From NCBI GenBank assembly GCA_903813345.2, contig CAIIXF020000009.1, positions 35,397,759 through 35,461,758 of the forward strand: a stretch of DNA of 64,000 nucleotides. Direction: 5' to 3'. The DNA comes from Owenia fusiformis (taxonomy: Eukaryota; Annelida; Polychaeta; Sabellida; Oweniidae). Numbering within the stretch: position 1 is the first letter of the stretch; each line of letters begins with the position of its first letter. Below, piece by piece: positions 1-13,094 of this stretch. The translations under genes were made by a program, and so were the position numbers. The notes below the pieces were generated by a model. The model searched no databases and was not told the origin of the DNA. It worked only from the letters and a program-made list of their open reading frames with translations.

Positions 1-3000
1 TTCGATGAATCTATACAATGTAAAATCTAGTATTCCTCCAGAACTATGGAAATAAACAAAGGTCCTCCATTTGCAACTTCACTGTAGCCTGTATTCCTTT
101 TAAAGAAATACGGGCTACAGTATTGGGGTATAGTAGTTTGATTTTTCAATATATCACTAATCTAGCTTCTTTCCTTGAAAAAACATGAGTTTTGATGTAC
201 GTATATCAAACATGGGCCACTGCACTATATTGAACCAGGGTGCCGGTGTTACATAATGTGATTTCATGGGCCATCATACAACCACCTCTTGCCCACTTTA
301 TTCATGTTTTGGATTACAGTTTATACACAATGCATAAACAGCATGAAACAATCATTTCTACTTGTGGATTAGATTTGTATACATCTCTTTGTGAACTGAG
401 TGTTATGTTCAATATGTGAAAATATCATGGACTTAAATTGTACTTATATTTATAACCTGACCACATTTGCATATGTTCAACAACTGACTGAGTGATCGAG
501 TTCATCAAACAATGTTCGTAATAGAGGTCATGAACTTTGCTTTATTCATAATCCTATTTCTGCAACTGACTCATATTATGCATTTATTATATAATATTAT
601 ATGATTTATTTTGATTAGCAGTGTCTCATTAGCCATTGGTGGCTCGAGGCTTTTTGGATGATTGTACAGATGTATATGTATGAAATTAAGCATGCGACAC
701 TTAAATAAAAAACAATACAATATTAAGCTTATAAACTTGCTGATCATATGATTTTAATATTTTAATACTACATGATACTCATATCAGAATACCAATGTAT
801 TTGTGAACAACTCTTACGTTTGATATTGTACGAATTTTCTGATTTGCTGTAGTAGTCGTAAATGCAACATATAACAATGTTATGTTACTTTGTGTCATAT
901 GAAAAATAAATCCGTACAAAGATGAGTTTTATTTCGTTTGTTATTCAATGTAGAATACACGTTGTACATTATTTCATGTATAGGATATTGGCAATAATCA
1001 GACTATCGTATTACAATACAGAAGAATAAAAGAGATAATTATATATGCATTCTAATTTGAGATTGACATGCGTAAAGGTATCAATATTTTATCTAGTATT
1101 TCATTTTATCCCTCCCATCCCATCCCACCCGCTCATCAGCAATCCCCAGAAAATTCGTTCGGTGCTTTTAAATGTTAATAGTTCGGTTGAGTTTTAAAAA
1201 TAAATCTTAAGCACTTTAAATCTAGATAAAATATTCATGATTTGATTGTGATTATCATTTCTAATTATTACATGACGGTTCCATTACATTCAATGCGTAT
1301 CTAATCCTCATAGTTTATACTCGATTTTCGACAGGTAAAGGTAATATATCAACCCTCGGTCCCTACTATTTCTCGTGTAGATATATTGCATAACTTTCTC
1401 AGATATATCCTGTATATTAAATACATTAAATAACATTATATATGTTAGTCTCAGCCTAGACAGTATATATATCAATTTTATTGGATAATGCCATGGGCTT
1501 TCCCACGATAATGCGTAAATTCGAATGAACTTGAAATGAAATTCAACATCCAAAATGTGTTAATTTGATCATCCACCGTGTAACTAAAAGCATATTCATG
1601 TCCTATTTGCCTTAAAATACGATTGTGATTATGATTTCGAATTCTGTTCTCCATATGTAAAATCTAGAAACATAACAGAGTTAAGTTACACGAAATTCAG
1701 CCAACTTGAACATGAAAGTCTTGTCAATTTACTTAATCGTTGATTGATTTCTAGGTTTATTAGAATTAAAAGAACGAACGTTTCATCAAACGAGTCCTAT
1801 ATTCAATATCTATTCGTTGGGCCCATTCTTTAAATGTAACTATATTCTTTTAACTTTAAAAGTATCTGTTTAGTGCTACTTTAACATATATTCATTATTT
1901 TTATCCGCACAACAGTATCAAATGTTAATGCACAACTAGCCATGCCAAGACATGGCCACTACCCTCGTCCAAAGTAAAATACAAGGTCCTCATTCTTTAA
2001 TGATTATGTTTCAATTGATTTAGTTTAGTGATTTAAATGTAGGAAAATGAGTCGCTGTGATGTCATATCTGGAGCAGCAATTTCAGAGTCACTGCAAAAA
2101 ATTGAAACATCAGTCGGATCATAAGACTAAATAAAAAAGCTATTTAGGGATGAATAACATTCGGTGAAATCCGTGATATCGTTATATCATTCGTTAATTG
2201 TCAAAGCTGCGCCCATTTCTCGGTGCAGGCAGATATAAGGCGGCCAGACTGGGCATACACAAAATGTATTGTATGTGCTCCTTAGGTTGCACTCGGGTGC
2301 TATCAACATCGAACACACACACGTTTAAGATACACAGAGATAATTAAGGGATGAGTGACAAAGGGATGTTAAAAACAGGTGGCTATTGCAATTGATATTT
2401 TAATGTAACTTTAGTATGTAAGAATCTTTTCATCAATAAAAATAACATCTTAGATATTACAGCTACATGTACAATGTGAGTGTATTTAAAAATGTAGTAC
2501 ATAGCTAGTTCCATCTATAAAGATGTCTGATGACAAAAAGCTCAATTTTCCTTGATGTCGTGGTCAATGGGACTTTAACACGTGAACTAATGTTTTTTAT
2601 TTTTTTGTTTTAAAGTCACTTATAGCAAACCTAATCTAACAATTATCTCACTATATGCTTATGACATATTCATGTATACGTTGTTTGTCTTTTTTTCAAA
2701 TCAACCCACGGAAATATGCAATACACCAAGTTAAAAAAGTGGTACGAATCATAAAAGCGACGTTGGGTGTTTCACTAGTAATTTTTATATGAAAAATCTA
2801 GAAATATTACCCAAATTAAACTATGACTATTCAAAAGAAGACATTCAAATCTATATTATGTAAAAAAATCAAATTTGTCCGAAGCAGGGATAACGCTCAA
2901 TTAGAGTGACGAACTTTGTTCTCCAAACCGAGAATGGTCTTTTATGAAAAAAGTTATGAAAACACATCACCAGATCATGTAAAGCTTTTTTACCTAAAAG

Positions 3001-3380
3001 ATCGTTTTATCTTCACCCTTCGATTGGATTTCATGAAAAAATATTTTTATGAAAAAATAGGATTTGTAGGATATCGACGCTCTAACATGTAGTTTTAATC
3101 ACACGCAGGTATCTGGTTTTATTGCGTGTAGAATGTATCGATATCAGGACCGCTACATGCCAGTGACCTTGCTCCTTTCTGTCGTATTAAAAAAGCAAAA
3201 ATAACATATCACGGTGGGGTGCGAACCACTCGCCTGGGACTTGGTTATTCACTAGTACCATAGGCGTTCATCTATTCTGGATACAACTGACGAGTTGTAT
3301 TTACGTGCAGTCAAAAGTGAAGATCATTTTGAATTGACGCTCGGTATAAATATATAATACCTTTATCTTTTCGTATCGGT
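1..3380. other. Intergenic DNA, no gene seen
   Basis: AT-rich sequence with stops in all frames. The open frames are under 85 codons and carry no motif I recognise. I see no convincing splice-linked exons, tRNA or long repeat. Confidence 0.5.
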
Positions 3381-3381
3381 T

Positions 3382-3441
3382 GCACGTTAGCCTCATGGCT
3401 AACGTGCCTAGCTTCCATGCTCTAGGTTAGTCGATCGAGAC
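3382..3441 (+). repeat. Possible tRNA-derived SINE head with an 11-bp palindrome
   Basis: A perfect 11-bp inverted repeat (GCACGTTAGCC, loop TCAT, GGCTAACGTGC) overlaps a near box A (TAGCCTCATGG, one mismatch to TRGYNNARNNG) at 3388-3398. A sequence that fully fits box B (GWTCRANNC), GATCGAGAC, lies at 3433-3441. The 34-nt gap between the boxes is normal for tRNA-type pol III promoters. No acceptor stem pairs, so this is not a tRNA gene. A decayed SINE head is the best guess. Confidence 0.25.
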
Positions 3442-3487
3442 CCGTTCATGGCGAATTTTTTGATTTGCTTGTTGTAAAGATATAATA

Positions 3488-3945
3488 AGTAGGGCAAAAT
3501 CCAGAAAAAGTAGATCAAAAATACTCCAATGGAGTATAAAATTGTCACCAGGATTCCGAAATAAGACGAATGTAAACTCGTTAAATCTCGGTAGATGAAG
3601 TAGGTCAGAAAATCCGGATTAATCCGAACAAGGTTCGGAAATCTTCGTCATAAGAAGTAGATCAAAAATACTCCAATGGAGTATAAAATTGTCACCAGGA
3701 TTCCGAAATGAGCCGAATGTAAACTCGTTAAATCTCGGTAGATGAAGTAGGTCAGAAAATCCGGATTAATCCGAACAAGGTTCGGGAATCTTCGTAATAA
3801 GAAGTAGATTAAAAATACTCCCAATGGAGTATAAAATTGTCCCCAATATTCCGAAATACGACGAATCGAATCGGCAAACTTCGGTAAAATAATGAAGTGC
3901 ATAAAAACCGAAATGATCCGATGAACGTTCGGATAAAATCGTGAA
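3488..3945. repeat. 147-bp tandem repeat, about 2.7 copies plus a partial leading copy
   Basis: Units start with AAGTAGAT at 3508, 3655 and 3802, so the period is exactly 147 bp. The first two full units are nearly identical and the third is diverged and degenerate at its end. Each unit contains the small palindrome ACTCCAATGGAGT. 147 is divisible by three, which keeps one minus-strand frame open across units. I regard that frame as incidental. Confidence 0.85.
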
Positions 3946-4690
3946 CAGGTGTCAGGGGTTTCCCCTCATCTTTCCCCACATTGTTCTAAAAGCCTTATAT
4001 GGATTTATCACGTAACATTCAAAATGACGTTCCTATGGGTTCGAACACGTGACCAAATATACCAAATAAAATTTTTACCTTGACCACTGGATGGGATTTC
4101 ATAGAAAATATCCAAGAAAACCTATCCTCGTGATCCTTAAATCACTTCAATTCGATCATTTTATTTTCACCCCTTGATGGAATTTTATGAAAGAAGTCAT
4201 GAAAACACATCATCATGTAAGGGTTTTCACCTCAATTAGCTCGTTTTATCTTGAGCCTTCAATTGAATTTCTTGAAGAAATATTTTATGAAAAAATATCA
4301 TCATGTTATGATTTGTATTTAAATAAGACCGTTTCATCTAAATACTTGGATAATATTTCATAAAAAATGCACTTTAAAATTTTTCAGAATTTGCCTTAAT
4401 TTATCAATGTAATGAAAGTATAAGATTAACTCTCAAATAGCGTTCTATTTTAACCTTTTTATTGAAATCAATACAGGACTCGCTCTCTAAATATCCAATA
4501 AAAATTCAACCCTTGGATGTGATTTCGTTGGAAAAAAAATATGTCAAGTCCAGAATCAAATGATTTGTCCAGAACCTCTTAAGATCCTGTTTAAATAAAA
4601 CATTAAAGCATATATAAAGCCTATTGTTATCAAAATCCATAAATCCTCACCATATAAATATAGTTTTATTGATGACAAAAAACAGATATC

Positions 4691-4880
4691 AAGGGCGTAG
4701 CCAGCTTTCAGTCGGGGGGGGGGGGGGAGGGGTGCGATCGCCGAAAATATTTCGGTCTTCAGTCAGGAGGGTATGATTGTGGCATTTTAATGCTCCTTTC
4801 TTCTTCTTTCTCAGCGTTTTATTTTTATTGTTATGGGGGAGATTGCGATCGCACCCCCCCCCTCTCCTGGCTACGCCTAT
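4691..4880. mobile_element. GC-rich MITE with GGCGTAGCCAG ends, copy A
   Basis: The left end reads GGGCGTAGCCAG and the right end CTGGCTACGCCTAT, forming terminal inverted repeats. Inside are long G and C runs and GCGATCGC words on both sides. Element B at 6632-6847 has the same ends and interior. No transposase is encoded. The open frames across it (4689-4931 minus, 4777-5211 plus) are composed of MITE sequence. I could not define a clean target-site duplication, so the superfamily is not assigned. Confidence 0.75.
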
Positions 4881-5574
4881 GGATATTTTGGCAACTTTCA
4901 CGTTTACCCCGCCCCCTAATAATTTTTGCACCCCCTCTAAATATCAGACCCGTCAGGCGTTGAGGCATGGATCAGGATACCCTGACTCCCAAGCTGTGCG
5001 ACTTCTGGCAACCGCTACACCTATATTCCCGGGGGAAATGCTTTTAGAAAAATTGTCAAATATGGTCGTGTGTGGGCAAACACGGAGGAGGAGGAGAGGG
5101 GTGCGTGCATTGCGTGCGACCCTTCATCAGTTGTGTACCTTATTTTTGTATGAATTTCTTCCGAATAGTTATGCTAGAGGGGTTCTGATATTTATTTCTG
5201 TTTTCAAATGAAATAATTTCACCCTTGCCCGACTGACTTGTAGATAATGCACGAATCAAATAGCATGGAGATCAGATAATCAGATTGATTCGTATTTTCG
5301 CAATCAGATGAATTAACTTATTGTTTTCTCTGATTAAAAGGCGGTTTGAAGCTACTTTTACAGGATTTGTAAATTCGCAATCAGACTGGCTTATTTTAAT
5401 ATTTAGTCAGTGCAAGAGGAGGGGACCATTAGTGTAGAAAATTGTTTTGATTTCGACACTAACTGAATAATTTATCACAATTGTTAAATACGCAAACAGA
5501 AACAGGTTTAAAAATGAGAATAGAGGCAAAAATGTCTATTCATAAAATGTAATTAAAACCCGGGAATTAAAAGC

Positions 5575-6246
5575 AATTTTAGACTGTTAGATGATCTCTT
5601 CTATAATCAAGGTGATGTTTACACTTCCGCCGTTAGAAAAACAAAGACTAAGACAAAGACTATATAGCAATTAATCCTTTTGTAATCATTAAATGTTAGA
5701 TTCTTATTATTTTGTTGGACAATGTTCAAACTTCTGACCAAGATTAAATCATTTATGTTTGTATTTAAAAAATAGTATTTCAATCAGACAGACGTGCTAA
5801 TGAGTTCGAAAAATACATTTGTCCATTTCCTCTCAAGAAGTTTTCAAAGGTAATCAAGTCGATTTGTTTGAGTGTTTAGCATTGTTTTTCATAACTTGAC
5901 GCTTCCATGAACAGAATGACTTTGAAATGAGTTATTATAATTTAGCTTTTATACGGACATGCGTATTGTATATTTCTATATGAACGTTGTAGTTATGTGA
6001 TGTAACATCGCCCCCCCCCCAAATTACAGGTATACAAATTTTGATCGGAATGCATTAACTTGCAATTAAAAGCAATTTTAGACTGTTAGATGATCTCTTA
6101 TGTAATCTAGGTGATGTTGGTACACTTCCGCATTTAAGAAAACAAAGACTAAGACAAAGAGAACTAAGCAATTAATCCTTTTGTTATCATTAAATGTTAG
6201 ATTCTTATTTTTTGATTGGACAATATTAAGACTTCTGTCTCCGATT
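5575..6246. repeat. Pair of ~175-bp direct repeats about 490 bp apart
   Basis: Sequence 5575-5745 recurs in the same orientation at 6064-6246 with small indels and substitutions. Shared blocks include AATTAAAAGCAATTTTAGAC, ACAAAGACTAAGACAAAG and CATTAAATGTTAGATTCTTA. The intervening DNA has no open frame. It could be a local duplication or a pair of short terminal direct repeats, but clear TG...CA ends are absent. Confidence 0.75.
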
Positions 6247-6631
6247 GTTATGCAGGTATGTGTATAAAATCATGTGAACAACATTATCGTGGAAACTCCC
6301 CTCTTCATTCTCATAATGTCTTACAGCTATTTCGCAAATGACATAATCCTAAACAACATATGGACATAACGATAATATTGCAGAACTGAGCGAAAAGAAA
6401 GGTGGAACAAATCAGATTAAGATATTTTATTTTTGAAATGCACAAAGGGCAACAGTTGAAGAACAAAAGTTAAAGGCGTTTTGAAATAGATCGTGCTTTT
6501 ATATGATCCCCTTCTATAATACCCTACCCTTTGCATTTGTTCGACTTCACTTCTTAAATGAGAGTTTCGTCTTCTCGTAGTTTATAATTAGACTCTGCAC
6601 GCAGCGTAATAGTGCCCCTATTATCCATGTT

Positions 6632-6847
6632 CAGGGGTGTAGCCAACTTTCAGTCGGGGGGGGGGGTGCGATCGCCAAAAAACAATAACGGTTTTCAGTC
6701 GGGGGAGGGGGTTGCGATCGTGGCAAAAGCAAGCCAAAAGATGCAACTTCCTTCAAAATTGAGCTTGAAGCTTCTATCTCTTCTTCTATTTCTTGGTTCT
6801 ATTTTATTGGTTATGCACCGCAACCCCCCCCCCTGGCTACGCCTATG
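6632..6847. mobile_element. GC-rich MITE with GGCGTAGCCAG ends, copy B
   Basis: The left end, GGGGTGTAGCCAAC, is slightly decayed. The right end is CTGGCTACGCCTAT, identical to copy A at 4691-4880. Both copies carry a CTTTCAGTCGGGG block followed by GCGATCG near the left end and a C run next to the right end. It is non-autonomous. Confidence 0.75.
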
Positions 6848-9800
6848 CCTGTCGAGAGACAAAAAGAGAAGCGAAAAGACTGTTAAAACAAGTACTTCCA
6901 ATAAATACTTTTACAGTTATATGTGTTTATCAACGACCCTACTTGTCAAATTAATAGAAACGAAAACTAAATTCTTTCATTATGCGAAAACCGTTGAAAT
7001 ATCTACCTGATTCGCTGGAATAGTCATTAGTCACATTATTTCCGAGCAAACAATTAGCATCTACTATAATATTTATTTTTCTATCCGATATACAACTGAT
7101 ATTGATATCTTTCCCCGGACAATGTGTTATCTCATGATCCGTTGACATCATCAACAATTTGATTTACCACAAGAGAGTAACCAACATTCCTTAATTAAAA
7201 AGTTGACATTTCTTGAATTTTATAGCAAAAACACTATGACACAATAACATCGAGGCAAAATCAAAACATGGTGTGGAAATAAAAGGCATACAAAATGGCC
7301 ATTAAAATGAAATTCTTGTTCATAAAAGTATCAACTTTATTACATTGGACGCAAATACAAAGTATAGAATAAATAACTTCCCAGAGATTACAATACGGAT
7401 CAGTAAGTCAACAAATCTAACTGTTAAATAAACAAACTTAGCCCATGTCTGCAATTGTTCGTCTGCTGGTCAGAACTCGGTATCCTCTTCGGATAATCAA
7501 TTTCTGTGACTACTGATGTCTTAAATAATTCATAAAGACGACGTTGTCTTTAAATAAGGATCTTTAATCTACAAACTGTAAATAAATAGCGTGAACCCGG
7601 GATCGTAGACAACAACATTGATACCTTGCTGTCCTCTGCTAAATCACGAAACCCGTTTCCCTTAAATTTTTTACTAAGAGACTTATACATGCATAAGTTA
7701 TCTATCAAATTATTTTTCTTTAAATATTAAATGTCGTCTAAGTTTGTTTTAATGATTAGTCTTCATCTAGATTCATTAATCATCACGATATTTTTATATA
7801 CATATTATGTAATAGACCTATCATATCACGTCCGTAGTTAAAGTCAACTACATATTAATGCAATAGAATAAGACTCAATAATTAAAAAAATAAACCTCAG
7901 TATTCGGGCCTAAAAAACACAGATAAGTGTATCAATACCAACGGGTAAGCTCAAATAATCTTCCAAATAAGTGTATCAATAATCAAGGATTGCGAGTACT
8001 AAGGACCGGGTAAGATGGTTGTAACATTGGTATCGCTAGTTATTAAACACGATTTTGTCTTGTGCCTTGCACCCTTGTTTGGACGATACTAAGTGCATCT
8101 AAAGTGAAAATGATTGCTTTATTCGTAGTGTAGTTCAACTTTGGCAATGCCTAGCGCTTGCATAAAATAGTAAAGTGCCTACCCTTCTTGATATTTTGTT
8201 GTCTAGGAGTGTTCTAGATAATATCAGAGTTTTTGAAAAGTTGTGTGTCTAGAAAAACGCTACAATCAGTTCCTCCATGGTGACGGTTTGGGTAATTTTT
8301 GCCCGCATATTTACTCCTAACAATTGCCTTACTATTTACTAACAGTTTCCATGGTAACAACTGAACTTTAGGCACTTAGTGTGGTAGTTGGACCGAGTTT
8401 GATGGAAAACGAACCCTGTATGAAATAAGAACACAATTAAAACCAGCTCGGTTTTCCAAAAAACGATTCGCACCCGTTCATTCTTTGAGGTTCTTGAGGT
8501 TAACATTTTTTGCTCGTCATCTCCCTTAAAAATTCATTGTTATTTTGAATTTAATTGTGCTTAAGAATGATTGTGTAATTAAATGTTACTAAACTAATTT
8601 CCTTGATTTGCTTTGAAAGAAAGCCTAAATTTCAGGCCATCGTAAAACTTCGACCATATTATGCTTATTATCATAGGCCTAATGATGCCAATGCCAGAAA
8701 TGCTAGGGAAATTTCAGGATACCATGCAATAATAACAATATGATAACACGATGTGATTTCTTTTGCAGGTATGACATTAAACATCTTTTCTGGAAAATAA
8801 TTATTGACTGAGATTTCAAAGAAATACCAAAATACAAAGGTAAGAAATCGAGACTGTATAAGATATAACGGCTTATTTTGTTCGTGAATGCAGACTATGC
8901 CAAGGGACTCATCACCAGCAGCCATACAGACCACTATCGAATTATTTTAGATAAGCAAATGACGTTCCGTTTCGATTGAATCTAATCGCCTTGCTAAAAC
9001 TGGACACCCTAACTCGATAAGTCCATCAAGAAATAACAGCAAACCCATTATCAATGAATACTGGTAATCACAACAATTGATTTTATTCTTTAATAACATT
9101 TCCTTTGTTGATGCAATAACAGATAATTCATTTATTAGGAAATGACAAAAATCACAATTACATTATTTGTGTTAATCTTTTAAGATATTTCAATTATTAT
9201 AATTGAGGGAAATGCGGTTGATTAACGGCACATTCTTTCACTGATTGTATTGGGGCAATTGATTATTTCGTGACATAACGCATTGCATCATTCTCCAAAT
9301 ATAACTCGTTAACTAAAATTGGCTCTAAATCAAAGCATTCGTAATTAACATTACATTCATTCAATACATCAGATTATGAAAGAATATTTGTACTACCATA
9401 CATAGGCATTTAGTGAAGACACAATGAAATACCAATGAAATTCACAAGAATATATACCTTGATGAAAGGTGAAAAGGAGGAGGCACATATAGTGTCACAG
9501 GGTTGAGGTTTGTCAGCGCCGAATAAGGCACTGTACGAAGTGAAGAACTCAAAAATTCAAATTCAAATTCAAGAACTTAAAATTCAAAAAAAATATTCTC
9601 CACCATAAAACGTTACTCTTGCTTTTATGTAAATAGTCTAAAGATGCAATAAATCTCCAAAGAGTCATTACTGTTGTCATAATGGATATTAAAAGCTTGA
9701 TTGATGAAGCTATCAAGAGTGTCAGTTCCGATTTAAAAATTGTCATGAACTACCGATATAACTCAGTTACAATATATCTTACAGGATGTTGCAATTGTAA

Positions 9801-9892
9801 TTAAACATTGTTAGTATATCAATAAGGCATGTATGAAGAATTCCTGAAAGTTTGGGTCTTAACCAACAAAATTTGGTAGAGACATTTTTTAA
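6848..9892. other. Intergenic DNA, no gene seen
   Basis: No open frame with a recognisable domain. The only structure I see is the repeat copy at 8085-8430, and low-complexity AATTCAAATTCAA sequence near 9550-9590. Confidence 0.45.
8085..8430 (+). repeat. Diverged dispersed repeat carrying an RFX-type X-box
   Basis: This stretch shares words in the same order with 61140-61470. Both have TCTAAAGTGAAAATGA early and a GGTTGGAC/GTTGGACC ... TTTG.TGGAAAACG block late. Between them lies a perfect X-box, GTTTCCATGGTAAC, at 8345-8358. The copies are old and gapped. It looks like a dispersed repeat rather than a gene. Confidence 0.45.
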
Positions 9893-10145
9893 CACAAACG
9901 TGTATTAGTATCATATGTTTAAGAAAATGTACATATTTGCGAACAAATAGTTCAGAAGACAACAGAATTGTCGACTTAATTGTTCACTTAAGTTACATAA
10001 ACGGTTTTTCGAAAAACAGTTAAGATCTGCACTTTTAACCCAAACCGTTTATGTAACTTAAGTGAGGAATTAAATCGACAATTCTGTTGTCTTCTGAGCT
10101 AATTTTTCGCAAACATGAACATATGATACCGATATACGTTTGTGA
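9893..10145. repeat. Long hairpin, arms ~105-115 bp
   Basis: The sequence from about 9893 to 10008 pairs with 10042 to 10145 almost throughout, leaving a ~34-nt loop. Both arms carry an ACAAACGT-type outer end, ATCATATG, GAAGACAACAGAATTGTCGA and GTTACATAAACGGTTT. The left arm's AGTATCATATGTTTAAG block and flanking words recur at 35930-36060, so it belongs to a dispersed family. Confidence 0.8.
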
Positions 10146-10534
10146 GAAAAAACGTCGTGGGGATTCTGCCTACAACGCGTGAAATAAGGAAAAAAATCGT
10201 ACCTTCGACGTTCCGACATTTTGTTACCAAAACGAACCGTTTCGGTAACCAGCGTAATCGAGTGGATCACAAGTGCTTTGGGAGGCAATTGGGGAAGTGA
10301 TCCGTGTGTATCGAATAGTAGACAATTAAATAGGTTTCGTTTCAGAATTTTTTGCAAAATTTTAAAACATATCAAAGGAAATCTCCGAATGGTGTACATG
10401 TTTATCCTATATTCTCTATATATCCCATATAATAGACAGATCAGGCATAGGGTCATGATTGGGAATCACACATATCAAACTACAAATCATGAAATAAATA
10501 TCCCATTACATATACAAGCAATCACCCATTCGAA

Positions 10535-11375
10535 TGGGTCAGCAAGGGTCACTGCAGCCCAATGCTAAATACCAAAATATCGACCTTTGATATTGGCTGA
10601 TCCTTGAAATGAACGTGATCAATAAAAGTTGACCTTCACATCAGGCCAACGCCTTAAAACGCCAAATACCTAGATATAAACATTTGACCTTAAGATGACC
10701 TTCGCTAATAAATGTTGACTTTGACCTCCGGCTACCGAATCGTTAGTCACCAAGGGTCACAGGCACATCAGTCCCCAAGGGCATTGGAACACCAAAGACC
10801 TAGATATTGACCTTTTACCTTGAGGTGACATTGACCCATAAACGTTGACTTTGACCTAAAGCCACATAATCATGGGTAGCCAAGGGCTCAAAGGGCCTTA
10901 AAACGCAAAATATTTACATATTGATCTTTGACTTTAAGATGAACTTAACTTAAACGTTGACTTTGACTTCGGGTCACCTAATCTACAGTTGAGGGTCACA
11001 GCAGCCCCAAAGGCCTAAAAACGCAAAATATCTAGATATTGACCTTTGGTCTTGAGCTGACTTAGACCTCAGTTCAGCTGATCTTGGACAGCTGAGGGTC
11101 ACAGCATCCCACAACGGCCTCAAAACGCCAATTACCTAGATATAGACCTTTGACCTTGGAATTGTATAGACCCATAAACTTTGACCTTGATCTCGGGTCC
11201 CCTAATCATGGGTCACCAAGGGTCATAGCAGCAAATGGCTAGATATTGACATTTGAGCTTTAAGTTAGGATGGCCCATAAATTTAACCTTAGCCTCGGGT
11301 TATCTGATCATGAATCGTCAATGGTTACATCATCCCGGCCCCTAGGGTCTTAAAATGCCGAACACCTATGACCTT
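10535..11375. repeat. Diverged tandem array (~115-130 bp units) rich in TGACCT/TGACTT
   Basis: About seven degenerate units are recognisable by the recurring words GGCCTTAAAACGC, ACCTAGATAT, TTGACCTTTGACCTTGA-like text, AACGTTGACTTTGACCT, and TCATGGGTCACCAAGGGTCA. Spacing between the TTAAAACGC markers runs roughly 113-130 bp. Half-sites TGACCT or TGACTT often sit one base apart, as in a nuclear-receptor DR1, though the array is more likely a minisatellite. No open frame spans it. Confidence 0.8.
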
Positions 11376-13094
11376 CGTAGCATACCCATATGCCCAATTA
11401 GTATGTTGACCAAGTAGTTGATCAACATCATCAGACAGAGATGGTGGCCCGTTTCTATTCTAAGTCAAAGAGGAATAAATCACACTGCAACTAGCTCATT
11501 GAATTCTAGAATTGAGAAGAAATATTGGCATGATTGGCCATTATTTGTAACTTACATTTTGTAGTCACTACGACCTCATTTGCTTGCTTTGTGTATCACA
11601 GATTGCTGGATGTTGCATTGTATCATGTTCAAGCTTTCAAAGCACGCTTCCAGATACGTTTCTGGTCAAAGTGTCTTTCAAATATTAGATACTCTGCCTC
11701 GAGCGATTGTCGATTGCAACAACAGACTGCAACATCGGGCATCATGACCATAGATGTTTCGCATGTTGCGTAAACACAATGTCCTGTTGTTTAGTTTAAA
11801 CATATTATCCTGGCATAGTAAATTAAATTCAAACCTCGATCATTTGAATATGCCTGGAGATATTTTTCACGGAACAAACTGGATTACTTAATAGTTAATG
11901 CAGCTTCTCAAACGAAAACATTTTTGAGATCTACCGTGATCGTAGAGCGTAGTTCTCGTCTAAAACGTTATTAGCAAAGTAAATAAAACATGTGGAAGTT
12001 TGTATATTGATGATGTGGTCATATCGAATAAGGGCATTTCTTTATAAGTGCTTTGAGAGTCTGTTCACCTAAAATTGTTATTGTTAACTTTGTTTATTTA
12101 ATCAGGTACCAAGAATTACGATAGTTACTTGTTTTGACACTCTGCAGTTTATTTAAGGAGATAAGGTTAAGTGGAGAAACGTTATAAAATATCATCAAAT
12201 CTACAGGATGAACGTTGCTTGACGTTTGAAAGATGGAACGAAGAATCTAGAACGAGATTTGATTAATAAAGAAAATAATGACGCTCTAATTGATTGTTTA
12301 ACATTATCAATGGAGATGAGGCTGCCAATAAACAGAGAGGAAAATTGCCTTTGAACTAAGACAGGAATTTGGAAGAATGGTGAGTGATGGCTAATAAGGA
12401 TTTAGTTATCGTTACCAGGATCATCTAAAGATACACTAACGATCAATCAACGGGTCCACAAAAGAGGCGTCAACCAAAAGTACAACCACAGACCTGGTAG
12501 TCGGGGAAACTAAGGAAAGGGAACGTTGGCTGAAGAAGCAATACACGGATTTCACATAATAAAGTAAATGATACATTATGTGAAAGTGATTTAAATACCC
12601 ACAATTTATGTTTCTCAGAGGTATGGTTACATTTGCTATTAAACAAGATCTGATATGTGACATCTGAGCTTCTGCAGACGCCCCAAGTGCACATTACAAA
12701 ATCCTACATCCTTAGTTCCTTATACCCTTATTATGTCACAATTCACATGATTAGCTTTGGCTTTTTATTTCAACTTCAATTTGAGTATTATTTTTGGCCC
12801 AACCTGTTTATAGTCCAGATAATGCATACTCAATCGTTTCCTTATAAGATCAGTGGGAGGCCATGGTAGGCCATGAAAATGATTTTTCCATCCCAGAGAA
12901 CCACAATACCACATCAAGGTGACCGTATATCAAAAGGAATAACAACACACCAAAAAAAACATACAACACTTGAAAGTACAGACTAAATAGAATTTGTTCC
13001 AAAAATTAACATGCAGCCGGTGCTCTTTAAAGCAGCAAAGTCAAATGAGTGTGAAGAGAAGACAAGGCCTTAACATGACAAAATGTCACCACCC
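11376..13094. other. Intergenic DNA, no gene seen
   Basis: Open frames here reach 79 codons and are featureless. Two overlapping minus-strand frames at 12436-12694 have no domain signature. No repeats beyond short ones. Confidence 0.4.

Noticed and set aside
3205-3290. tRNA gene on the minus strand (GTGGTTCGCACCCCAC resembles a T arm)
   Set aside because: Box A and box B each have a mismatch, the gap between them is too short, and no acceptor stem forms.
3648-3902. 84-codon minus frame with an internally repeated peptide
   Set aside because: The repetition reflects the 147-bp tandem unit (49 codons) and is not evidence of coding; no homology or start context.
4689-5211. Overlapping open frames of 80 and 144 codons
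   Set aside because: They run through the GGCGTAGCCAG MITE and its poly-G/C tracts; the proline and glycine runs come from homopolymers. No domain.
5575-6246. Miniature LTR retrotransposon (TRIM)
   Set aside because: The direct repeats lack TG...CA ends, and I found no primer-binding site, polypurine tract or target duplication.
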